Assembly (NCBI GenBank): GCA_025934545.1
Contig: JAICXV010000194.1
Location: forward strand, 1 to 5,617
Direction: 5' to 3'
Length of the DNA stretch: 5,617 nucleotides
From: Verrucomicrobiia bacterium
Lineage (GTDB): Bacteria; Verrucomicrobiota; Verrucomicrobiia; Limisphaerales; Palsa-1400
Made by a program: the position numbers and the translations under genes. The notes below the pieces were generated by a model. That model did not search any database. It was not told where the DNA came from and saw only the letters and a program-made list of their open reading frames with translations. Positions 1 to 5,617 of the stretch are shown here, one piece after another (positions within the stretch are counted from its first letter, which is position 1; every line of letters starts with the position of its first letter).

Positions 1-631
1 GATAATTTTTTTGCTGATCGAGATACAGCCCCGTTTTATGCCCGCCGGAAATATCCACATCGAACCTGAGCCCATTTAATTCAATCGCGACGGGCCCTTC
101 GATTGCGCCGGCCAAAACACCGTTCGCCTCGGCTAATCCTTCAAACTTCCGGAACGACGCCTCACTCCGCTCAACGATGGCGCGCGGCGAAAACACTTCC
201 TGCAACGCTTCGACGATTAATTGCTTTCGTTGATCCATGCCGAGCGACGAAATTTGCAGGACCAGCACATCGGAATATTTGTCGACAATCAACCCGCTCA
301 GAAAATCGCTCTCCGCATTCACAACCCGGAACGACGAGGCTTTTGGCAAATGTCGCTTGCGCACTTCCAACGCAGCGCGAATCCGGTCGACAAAAAATCT
401 CCGGTCGACTTCGACCTTCTCCGGCGCAATGACGCGCACATTGATTTTCGATTTCGAATTATAAAAGCCAACGCCGAGGAATCGTTGCCGATGGTCTTTG
501 ATCTGAACGATCGCGCCATCTTCAGCCGGCTGGGTAAGCCGAATGACAGAACCGGAATAAATCCATGGATGCCCCGCGATGACGCGATCTGCCTCGCCTG
601 GACGCAATAAAACAGTTGGTAAAGTTTGCAT
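1..631 (-). CDS. rlmI: RlmI-type 23S rRNA (cytosine-C5) methyltransferase, N-terminal part (cut by window edge)
   Basis: This is a SAM-dependent RNA methyltransferase of the RlmI/YccW family (COG1092). The E. coli member makes m5C1962 in 23S rRNA. The frame is open from the ATG at 631 to the window edge, giving 210 residues; the family is usually just under 400, so the Rossmann-type catalytic half is missing only because the window ends. Residues 1-75 look like the PUA RNA-binding domain, with the hallmark HPWIYSGSV at 21-29 and GVGFYNSKSKINVRV following. The linker region shows DFLSGLIVDKYSD (about 109-121) and AIVERSE (151-157). GHKTGLYLDQQKNY (197-210) matches the family signature GHKTGxYLDQR just before the SAM-binding core. 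No Shine-Dalgarno sequence precedes the ATG, but it sits directly before the conserved N-terminus. The gene lies 63 nt downstream of the zinc-ribbon gene on the same strand. Family membership is secure; the exact target nucleotide is inferred from E. coli. Confidence 0.92.
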   Translation of the reverse strand, partial: MQTLPTVLLRPGEADRVIAGHPWIYSGSVIRLTQPAEDGAIVQIKDHRQRFLGVGFYNSKSKINVRVIAPEKVEVDRRFFVDRIRAALEVRKRHLPKASSFRVVNAESDFLSGLIVDKYSDVLVLQISSLGMDQRKQLIVEALQEVFSPRAIVERSEASFRKFEGLAEANGVLAGAIEGPVAIELNGLRFDVDISGGHKTGLYLDQQKNY

Positions 632-652
632 TTTTGTAAACAGGACGCGGAA

Positions 653-681
653 ACTAAACTCGGTGATGTTGCCGAAGTCAA
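653..681 (-). promoter_or_regulatory. Candidate sigma70-like promoter for the RlmI-type gene
   Basis: On the minus strand the gap before the methyltransferase contains TTGACT (676-681), a 17-nt spacer and TTTAGT (653-658). That is five of six and four of six matches to the -35 and -10 consensus with ideal spacing. The -10 box ends 21 nt before the ATG at 631, which would leave a leader of about 15 nt without a Shine-Dalgarno site. It would allow the methyltransferase to be expressed independently of the upstream genes. This is a pattern match only. Confidence 0.45.
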
Positions 682-694
682 AAACTAACAGCAA

Positions 695-1075
695 CTACTC
701 CGCATTTAGCAAATCCACCGCTGATTGGTATTCATCACGGTGGACTTGAATGGATCCCAATCCGAATCGCGCAGGCGAGCCGAACGCAGGACGCGCAGGC
801 GAGGCCACCGCAGGATCATAGTATCTTACTTGTATTCCAGAAACGCGGAGCCTGTTCACGACGATATTTGCGTGAAAGCTACTACGGGGAATCACTACTG
901 TTACCCAGTCATTCGCGTCGGCTGATTTAGAACAAGTTGGGTTCTGAGCCAAGGCCTTATGAGCCGCTGCATCCGCTTGTTGCTCGGTTGCATCGATATC
1001 CAATATTTCATGATCGATGGGGCACTCGTTCAAATCGTCGGAATATTCCGCACCACAATAAGGACAATGTTTCAT
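695..1075 (-). CDS. Small zinc-ribbon protein with DUF2007-like C-terminal domain
   Basis: A 126-residue cytosolic protein of unknown function. The N-terminus is a zinc-ribbon half-knuckle: CPYC (Cys4, Cys7), then ECPIDHE with Cys18. There is no fourth cysteine, so Asp21 or His22 would have to complete the metal site. After a polar, Ala-rich linker (about 27-55), residues 57-126 resemble the DUF2007 'putative signal-transducing protein' domain. They run VTVVIPRSSFHANIVVNRLRVSGI, then a variable loop, then GLGSIQVHRDEYQSAVDLLNAE, which matches the beta-alpha-beta pattern of that ferredoxin-like family. The loop at about 92-106 is Ser/Pro/Ala/Arg-rich and contains a duplicated SPAR, encoded by a 12-bp direct repeat. 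The ATG at 1075 lies directly before the conserved Cys motif and only 17 nt after the hicA stop, so co-transcription with hicBA is likely. The domain assignment is from memory of the family; I cannot assign a function. Confidence 0.75.
   Translation of the reverse strand: MKHCPYCGAEYSDDLNECPIDHEILDIDATEQQADAAAHKALAQNPTCSKSADANDWVTVVIPRSSFHANIVVNRLRVSGIQVRYYDPAVASPARPAFGSPARFGLGSIQVHRDEYQSAVDLLNAE
768..803. repeat. 12-bp direct repeat, 24 nt apart, inside the zinc-ribbon gene
   Basis: CGCGCAGGCGAG occurs at 768-779 and again at 792-803 on the plus strand. The 24-nt offset is a multiple of three, so both copies are read in the same frame and encode the repeated SPAR of the DUF2007-domain loop. 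It looks like a small in-frame duplication that lengthened a surface loop rather than a functional DNA site. Confidence 0.55.
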
Positions 1076-1092
1076 AACATCGGATTTAACTG

Positions 1093-1287
1093 TTATGTCT
1101 TCGTCGGTTTCGGAATTTCGAGATCTTTGCAGATCTTTCGTGCTAGAAGATCATCGATCTCCGAATGTCGCGGAACGGACGATCGTTTGTTCTTAGCCGA
1201 ATTACCCCACCACGAATGGTTCCCACCTTCGCGAATCAAGGCGCAACCATTGGATTGAAGATGCTGGATAAAAATCCGGCGTTTCAC
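1093..1287 (-). CDS. hicA: HicA-family toxin (mRNA interferase) of a type II toxin-antitoxin system
   Basis: A 64-residue HicA/YcfA-like toxin, a double-stranded-RNA-binding-fold RNase that cleaves mRNA and is held inactive by HicB. The whole family pattern is present: KRRIFIQHLQSNGC (2-15), REGGNHSWW (19-27) with the catalytic histidine at His24, then RSSVPRHSEIDDLLARKICKDL (35-56). Nothing appears truncated, since HicA proteins are typically 55-85 residues. The start is GTG at 1287, inferred because it gives the conserved N-terminus and overlaps the hicB stop as GTGA, which points to translational coupling. The gene order antitoxin-then-toxin is the reverse of E. coli hicAB but is common in other bacteria. 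The stop lies 17 nt before the zinc-ribbon gene. With the catalytic residue intact, the toxin is probably active. Confidence 0.92.
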   Translation of the reverse strand: MKRRIFIQHLQSNGCALIREGGNHSWWGNSAKNKRSSVPRHSEIDDLLARKICKDLEIPKPTKT

Positions 1288-1496
1288 ACCGTCACAGGTT
1301 CTTCGGAATAGTTGCTTTCAGCGGCAGCGCGCGCTTCTGCTCGATTGAACTCCAACGCCTCGGAGAGGATACCCTTTAGTGAATGGAGCAGTTCGACCTT
1401 GGTCTTTTCTTGTCCGTTAACGCCGGGCACTTCTTCAATCCAACCGACCCACCAATCCCCTCGTTGTTTAACGATAGCAGTGAAGGTCGCGTTCAT
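1284..1496 (-). CDS. hicB: HicB-family antitoxin, short form
   Basis: A 70-residue antitoxin that should bind and block HicA. Residues 3-30 (ATFTAIVKQRGDWWVGWIEE, then VPGVNGQ) match the HicB N-terminal partial RNase-H fold: two beta strands followed by the ExPGxxxQ-type motif and KT. Residues 33-50 form the usual helix (VELLHSLKGILSEALEF). Many HicB proteins are about 100-150 residues long and carry a C-terminal HTH or ribbon-helix-helix DNA-binding domain. This one ends after an acidic, Ala-rich tail (51-70), with no visible DNA-binding domain. The ATG at 1496 is the only possible ATG start, because an in-frame TAA lies 15-18 nt upstream. It overlaps hicA by 4 nt and begins 41 nt after the stop of the beta-helix protein gene. 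Family membership is well supported by the hicA partner. Confidence 0.88.
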   Translation of the reverse strand: MNATFTAIVKQRGDWWVGWIEEVPGVNGQEKTKVELLHSLKGILSEALEFNRAEARAAAESNYSEEPVTV

Positions 1497-1502
1497 TGCT
1501 TG

Positions 1503-1530
1503 ATTGTAGGATTAATTAGTCCAAAGTCAA
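1503..1530 (-). promoter_or_regulatory. Candidate sigma70-like promoter for hicBA, possibly giving a leaderless mRNA
   Basis: Minus-strand TTGACT (1525-1530), a 16-nt spacer and TACAAT (1503-1508) give five of six matches in both boxes. It fills most of the 41-nt gap upstream of hicB. The -10 box ends only 6 nt before the hicB ATG at 1496, so a start about 7 nt downstream would fall on or next to the A of the ATG. That predicts a leaderless hicB message, which agrees with the absence of any Shine-Dalgarno site. Inferred from pattern and position only. Confidence 0.6.
1509..1522. promoter_or_regulatory. Near-palindrome in the hicBA promoter spacer, candidate operator
   Basis: GGATTAATTAGTCC is a 14-bp inverted repeat with six of seven base pairs matching (the T/G pair at positions 4 and 11 is the exception). 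It occupies almost the whole spacer between the -35 and -10 boxes, a classic place for a repressor to block RNA polymerase. HicAB-type systems are commonly autoregulated, but this HicB lacks an obvious DNA-binding domain, so the binding protein is unknown. The AT-rich core could also arise by chance. Confidence 0.4.
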
Positions 1531-1537
1531 AATGAAC

Positions 1538-2848
1538 TCAGGCAGTTATATTCAAATCGATTTTCACCTGCGCGCCCGACTGATCTTCAATCGCTTTATC
1601 GGAGCGGAATGCGCAACCAAAAATCGATGCGGCCTTGAGCCCTTTTTCCAAACGAATGGCCGGCTTGCCGCCGTCCATAAACTCGCACCCGCTCACAATC
1701 AGGCGACCGTTGTTCGCGTGAATCGCGGCGTCTTTCTTTGCCGCGCGGTCCCACGAAATGAAATGGCACGACGTCATCGCCAGCGTGCAAGCGCCATTGT
1801 GCCGGACATGTTCCTGTGTGCGTTCCATTCCCCAGAAACCGCAGTTGACGAATTTTACCGGGCCCTGGTTCGTTGGCGCGATTTCAATCGTCGACATGAA
1901 CTGGCCGTTGGCCCATTGCAAACCGGCATGTGGTTGCGTCCGGTCCACGCGCACCGCGCAAGGACAAATGTCGCTGCCGGATTGTGTCACAACCGCATTG
2001 CCCGCGCCGTGGCCAAAGTCGTCGAAGTGAAAACCAATTTTCGCGAAAATGACAAAGCAGTTCGAAATGAATTCCCAATCGGTGCGGCCAATCTTGAAAC
2101 CAACTAGATTTTTTTCGAGATAACCGCGAATATCGCCGTGCCCAGAATCTTTTACATCGAGATCCATGCGCTGCCAGAAGTTCGGGTTGAAATGGACATT
2201 CTCGATGCGGCCAATGTCCGAACATTGATCGATGTAAATCCCGACACTCAACGGGCACGCGAAAAAATTTCGAATCAAATGCAGCTCATTCCATTTCGAT
2301 CCGACGTCGATCCCCTGGTACGGATTGGTCATCGTGACATCCGTCACCTGGCAAAGTTCGCCGTCGATGCGCACTGTCCACGGATACGGCGTGACATTGT
2401 CGAGGCGCTGCTCGGGGTAATGAATCGTGACGTTTCGAAGCACGCCGTTCGGTTTCAAAGTAATCAGAGGTGTGCCATCGGCATGGCCGCGGCCGCCATA
2501 AGCCAGAAGGATTGAGCCAATCGGATGTTCACTATGCGGCACGCCGCCGGATGCGCCGCAAAGCGTAACGCCGGCGGGAACAATCAACGAACCGTTGATG
2601 CGATATTTGCCCGGCGGAAGAAAACAAATCGGCGACGACGCCGCTGCGCGATCGAGCGCGGACTGAATGGCGGCGGTATCATCAGTCTTGCCGTCGCCCA
2701 CTGCGCCAAACTCGCGCGCGTTAACGACATTGTTTGTCATGATGGGCGCGGCGGTTTGCGCAAGCGCCGCCGTGGTCGCTCCAATCATTCCAATACCGGC
2801 CAGCGAACGGCCCACAAAATCACGACGCGAAAAGTTTTGTTCGGACAT
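1538..2848 (-). CDS. Tat-exported pectate lyase superfamily (parallel beta-helix) protein
   Basis: A 436-residue exported protein with a right-handed beta-helix fold of the Pectate_lyase_3 type, used by polysaccharide lyases, GH28-like hydrolases and depolymerases. Residues 1-31 form a twin-arginine signal: SRRDFVG at 7-13, a hydrophobic stretch, and a likely cut after ALA at 30. The family entry motif is FGAVGDGKTDDTAAIQSAL (47-65), then FLPPGKYRI (76-84) and VPAGVTLCG. The rest is beta-strand coils rich in Asn, Gly and Cys. Late coils carry a C-x-F motif at Cys336, 361, 388 and 412, spaced 25, 27 and 24 residues apart. I chose the ATG at 2848 because it places the Tat motif at the N-terminus; an in-frame ATG at 2980 would add 44 unrelated residues and overlap the divergent gene. 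The stop lies 41 nt before hicB. The catalytic residues and substrate cannot be read, and a lyase activity is not proven. It is divergent from a second exported putative polysaccharide enzyme. Confidence 0.85.
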   Translation of the reverse strand: MSEQNFSRRDFVGRSLAGIGMIGATTAALAQTAAPIMTNNVVNAREFGAVGDGKTDDTAAIQSALDRAAASSPICFLPPGKYRINGSLIVPAGVTLCGASGGVPHSEHPIGSILLAYGGRGHADGTPLITLKPNGVLRNVTIHYPEQRLDNVTPYPWTVRIDGELCQVTDVTMTNPYQGIDVGSKWNELHLIRNFFACPLSVGIYIDQCSDIGRIENVHFNPNFWQRMDLDVKDSGHGDIRGYLEKNLVGFKIGRTDWEFISNCFVIFAKIGFHFDDFGHGAGNAVVTQSGSDICPCAVRVDRTQPHAGLQWANGQFMSTIEIAPTNQGPVKFVNCGFWGMERTQEHVRHNGACTLAMTSCHFISWDRAAKKDAAIHANNGRLIVSGCEFMDGGKPAIRLEKGLKAASIFGCAFRSDKAIEDQSGAQVKIDLNITA

Positions 2849-2971
2849 ACGGCGATTGTGACCAGCAACCCTTTGAATTTGGAGGAAAATCAAAACCCTG
2901 GCGTCAACTACACTGCACCGAGATTTTGGAGATTTGGTTTGTTCGGGTGTAACGTAGAAATAAACTGTGGC
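2849..2971. promoter_or_regulatory. Divergent intergenic region between the two exported-protein genes
   Basis: These 123 nt separate the start codons of two oppositely transcribed exported-protein genes and must hold both promoters unless they lie inside the genes. A TTGACG on the minus strand (2902-2907) could be a -35 box for the beta-helix gene, but no convincing -10 follows at 16-18 nt. For the plus-strand gene I found no pair of boxes that stands out. A GGAGG at 2881-2885 is not followed by a start codon at usable distance. No clear operator palindrome was seen. Confidence 0.4.
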
Positions 2972-5617
2972 ATGACCCATCGATTCTACTTCACGGTCCT
3001 CACGGTGGTGCTGCTTTCAACGGCGGCGCTGGCGCAACCGGTCGCGATGGACGTCGCGCCGTCCGGCCAATGGTTGACCAATGGCATCGGGTTGGCCTGG
3101 GAAGACCCCCGCGAAATTCACAGTGTCGTCGCCCACTTCGCGTTGAAGCTGCCGCCAACGAACCATCTTAAGTTGGAATATTGGGGCAGTCGCTGGCCGC
3201 AACAGCATTTACCAAAAGATCGGCAGCCCGGCGGTGGCGACGTCGGTTGGATGGAATTGGGCAATTGGTACAAGGGCGGCTGGCGTGTAGCGGACGCGGA
3301 CGTAACGGTGGAAGGCAACGCGGTGAAGTTCACCTTTCGCCCCGTGAATGCGAAAGAATTTCCCGGCTTCGGCAACTACCCCGCGACATTCCGATACACA
3401 TTAAAAGTTCGCATCAGTTCCGACCTCGGCCTCACGAAACCGGATAAGGTCGAGGTATACACTGACTCGATTCTCGAGGAACGCACCGTCGGCCTGACTT
3501 TCGAATCCGAAACTCAGCCTCGAATTGAAACGTTCAACGGAACAGTAAAACAACTGGAACAAGTTTCGCCGAAATCGTTCCGTTTACATCTCGGAGTCGC
3601 CGTCAACGCCGACCCAAACACCTATGATCGCACGCTGGTGACGGTGCGCGGGACAAACGCCTTCACCTTTGCGGTAGATGATTTGAAAGATGGCCCTCTC
3701 TTTGTTCCTTCACACGGCGCAGCCGTTTTGCCGGAAAACGATGCGCGCGATTACGCGGCGATCGCCGCCGAACGGCAAGGTTCGACCAACAAAAGCCTGA
3801 AAGATCTCGTTGCGCAAATGTCGGAACAAACCTGGGCGTCAGCCTGGAACGGCTTTCCGCCCAAAAAATCGTTTATTTATTTTCCGCTCGGTCTCGATGG
3901 TGGCCGGCAAAAATTTCGACTGAATGCCGACGGCAGCATCCTCTTTCGTTCGAACGATCAATATCTCCAACGTCGGCCCGGGGCCGACACACCGCGTCTT
4001 GCTCTCGAACGCAGTCCCGTCACGATTAACTTCGAACTGCCGGGCGCTCCCATCGCCCGTTCGATTGAAGAAGATTGCATCCCAATTTGTCACACGCTTT
4101 GGGAAGTGCACGGGGTGTACGTCGAACAAACGGCCTTCGCCACACCGCTCCAGGGCGCGCATACTCTCGGCGCCGTCCCTCCGCCGGATACGCCCACGAT
4201 CTTCATGGCGCGATTCTCCTTCACGAACACCACCGCCACTATCCAGCCGGTAATTTTGCCGATCGTCTATCAGTCGCCAACGCCGGGTGACGTGCGCATC
4301 GATCAAAATGGATCTATTTGGATCGGCGATTTATTTCGCGGCCAGATCATCCCGACCGACCGTGACGCAACATTTCCGTGGACGAATTCACTGGCGCCGG
4401 GTGCGTCAACGACAGTCGTCGTCAAAATTCCGTACGTGATCCTGGACGACACAGAACGGGAGGCATTTAACCGATTAAATTTTGACACCGAAAGACACGA
4501 AACCGCGGGCTATTGGCGCCGGCGTTTCGATGAAACGGCCAAATTGATTACGCCAGAACCGGTGCTGAATCAGTTTTATCGCGCTCACGCCGGTCATTTG
4601 TTGATCAATTGCGAACGCGAACCGAACGACAGCCCGAGGTTTGCGCGCGTCGGTTCGTTCGCTTACGGCGCGTTTGGCAACGAATCGTGCATGATGGTTG
4701 CCGACCTCGATCGGCGCGGTTTCCACAAAGAAGCGCAGGAATGTTTGGATGGCTGGTTGAAGTATCAGGGCACCGTGGCGTTGCCCGGCGATTTTTCGTC
4801 CCAACAAGGCGTGCTCTATGGCGCGGGCGGCTATGAAGAAGGCGGTTACAATCAGCATCATGGTTGGATTCTGTGGTGCCTCGCCGAGCATTATCGCTTC
4901 ACGCGCGATCGACCATGGCTGACGGGTGCTGCCAAAGGAATTGTCGCCGGGGCCGATTGGATCATCCGGGAAACAAAACGGACGGCCAACCACACCGATT
5001 TGTCCCGGGGCCTGCTCCCGGCGGGAAGTCTCGAAGACATCGGCGACTGGTGGAATTGGCTTTCCACCAGTTGTTATACGTGGCGAGGCCTCGATTCAGC
5101 GGCGTGGGCACTGGAACAAATCCATCATCAGGATGCCCGGCGCATCCGCAAAGCAGCCGACGATTACCACACCGCTTTGCTGAACAATTTTCGCGCGGCG
5201 GCGGAGCGCTCGCCGGTCGTCCGTTTGCGCAGCGGCATGGCAGTTCCGCATTTTTCTTCGTATGTGCAACGGCGCGGGCGCAGCTTTGGTTGGATTTGCG
5301 AAACACTGGAAGGCCCGCTTCATCTTCTCATTACGCACGCACTCGATCCGCAATCGCCGGAAGCGAATTGGATTTTGAACGATTACGAGGACAATCTCTA
5401 TCTGTCCAACCAATACGGATACACGTTGAACGATTTCGACAAGGATTGGTTCGGTCGCGGCGGCATGTCGATGCAGGCGTGTTTGCTCTTCACGCCGGAA
5501 CCATATCTGGATCGCGACGAAATCAAGAGCGCCTTGCGTGCGATGTTTAATACAATCGCCGTCAGCCACTTTCCGGACGTGCACATGAACACCGAACATG
5601 CGCTGCCGCAGATGGGC
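2972..5617 (+). CDS. Large exported protein with six-hairpin glycosidase-like C-terminal half (cut by window edge)
   Basis: The frame is open for 882 codons from the ATG at 2972 to the window end with no stop. Residues 1-21 are a Sec signal peptide: Arg4, a hydrophobic core FTVLTVVLLSTAALA, and a likely cut after ALA21. Residues 22 to about 500 appear beta-rich and Pro/Thr/Asn-containing, with no domain I recognise; a segment near 440-485 (NGSIWIGDLFRG, LAPGASTTVVVKIPY) resembles a beta-sandwich. From about 513 (GYWRRRFDETAKLI, then LNQFYRAHAGHLLINCERE) the protein becomes helical and Trp/Tyr/Gly-rich, like (alpha/alpha)6 six-hairpin glycosidases. GGYEEGGYNQHHGWILWCLA lies at 619-638, and GLLPAGSLEDIGDWWNWLS at 680-698, where Glu688, Asp689 and Asp692 are possible acid residues. 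YGYTLNDFDKDWFGRGGMSM occurs near 816-835. I cannot name a GH family, catalytic residues or substrate. There is no Shine-Dalgarno site; the signal peptide decides the start. The divergent partner suggests a joint role in polysaccharide breakdown. Confidence 0.78.
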   Translation, partial: MTHRFYFTVLTVVLLSTAALAQPVAMDVAPSGQWLTNGIGLAWEDPREIHSVVAHFALKLPPTNHLKLEYWGSRWPQQHLPKDRQPGGGDVGWMELGNWYKGGWRVADADVTVEGNAVKFTFRPVNAKEFPGFGNYPATFRYTLKVRISSDLGLTKPDKVEVYTDSILEERTVGLTFESETQPRIETFNGTVKQLEQVSPKSFRLHLGVAVNADPNTYDRTLVTVRGTNAFTFAVDDLKDGPLFVPSHGAAVLPENDARDYAAIAAERQGSTNKSLKDLVAQMSEQTWASAWNGFPPKKSFIYFPLGLDGGRQKFRLNADGSILFRSNDQYLQRRPGADTPRLALERSPVTINFELPGAPIARSIEEDCIPICHTLWEVHGVYVEQTAFATPLQGAHTLGAVPPPDTPTIFMARFSFTNTTATIQPVILPIVYQSPTPGDVRIDQNGSIWIGDLFRGQIIPTDRDATFPWTNSLAPGASTTVVVKIPYVILDDTEREAFNRLNFDTERHETAGYWRRRFDETAKLITPEPVLNQFYRAHAGHLLINCEREPNDSPRFARVGSFAYGAFGNESCMMVADLDRRGFHKEAQECLDGWLKYQGTVALPGDFSSQQGVLYGAGGYEEGGYNQHHGWILWCLAEHYRFTRDRPWLTGAAKGIVAGADWIIRETKRTANHTDLSRGLLPAGSLEDIGDWWNWLSTSCYTWRGLDSAAWALEQIHHQDARRIRKAADDYHTALLNNFRAAAERSPVVRLRSGMAVPHFSSYVQRRGRSFGWICETLEGPLHLLITHALDPQSPEANWILNDYEDNLYLSNQYGYTLNDFDKDWFGRGGMSMQACLLFTPEPYLDRDEIKSALRAMFNTIAVSHFPDVHMNTEHALPQMG

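Noticed and set aside
103..681. Open frames on both strands overlapping the methyltransferase gene.
   Set aside because: The minus-strand frame from 631 carries the RlmI signatures through to the window edge; the others have none.
1121..1138. Tandem AGATCTTT direct repeat.
   Set aside because: It falls within the hicA codons for the conserved RKICKDL segment and is explained by the protein sequence.
1497..1537. Possible terminator between the beta-helix gene and hicB.
   Set aside because: No GC-rich hairpin followed by a T-run is present; the only palindrome is AT-rich and sits inside the hicB promoter.
1532..2515. Long open frames on the plus strand opposite the beta-helix gene.
   Set aside because: Their translations show no family motifs, and they lie antisense to a gene with a Tat signal and clear pectate-lyase-fold motifs, so they are shadows.
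2881..2885. GGAGG on the plus strand resembling a strong ribosome binding site.
   Set aside because: No ATG, GTG or TTG follows at usable distance, and the plus-strand gene starts almost 90 nt further on with its own signal peptide.
2846..2980. Upstream in-frame ATG at 2980 that would extend the beta-helix protein by 44 residues.
   Set aside because: It would bury the twin-arginine signal peptide inside the protein and overlap the start of the divergent gene; the ATG at 2848 gives a normal Tat signal.
3839..5599. Several open frames of 110-230 residues on both strands within the large exported protein gene.
   Set aside because: They are rich in Arg, Ser and Pro without recognisable motifs, while the main frame is open for 882 codons with a signal peptide and coherent helical motifs.

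Overview
The window looks like a piece of a chromosome from an environmental, polysaccharide-degrading Gram-negative bacterium. A member of the Verrucomicrobiota or the wider PVC group is my best guess. It rests on protein style only: a Tat-exported pectate-lyase-fold protein, a large exported six-hairpin-type protein, a short zinc-ribbon/DUF2007 protein, and near-absence of Shine-Dalgarno sites. No rRNA or other phylogenetic marker is present to confirm it. Base composition is moderately GC-rich, and coding density is very high.

Left part, all on the minus strand. Reading in the direction of transcription (from high to low coordinates) the order is: HicB-like antitoxin (1496-1284), HicA-like toxin (1287-1093, 4-nt overlap), a zinc-ribbon plus DUF2007-type protein (1075-695), and the N-terminal half of an RlmI-type 23S rRNA methyltransferase (631-1, cut by the window edge). 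The toxin-antitoxin pair has a good sigma70-like promoter in the 41-nt gap before hicB. Its -35/-10 spacer is almost filled by a near-palindrome, and its predicted start site falls on the hicB ATG. A second plausible promoter lies in the 63-nt gap before the methyltransferase. The zinc-ribbon gene starts only 17 nt after hicA and may depend on the toxin-antitoxin transcript.

Middle and right part. A divergent pair of exported proteins shares a 123-nt intergenic region. To the left, on the minus strand (2848-1538), is a Tat-signal protein with a pectate lyase superfamily (right-handed beta-helix) fold. To the right, on the plus strand (2972 to the window end), is a Sec-signal protein of at least 882 residues. 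Its C-terminal half resembles (alpha/alpha)6 six-hairpin glycosidases; its N-terminal half appears beta-rich and unrecognised. The two probably act together on an extracellular or periplasmic polysaccharide, but the substrate cannot be read from the sequence.

No tRNA, rRNA, CRISPR array, insertion sequence, integrase or clear rho-independent terminator was seen. The most interesting items are the unclassified exported putative glycosidase, a regularly spaced cysteine ladder in the beta-helix protein, and the compact hicBA promoter/operator arrangement feeding into housekeeping-type genes.
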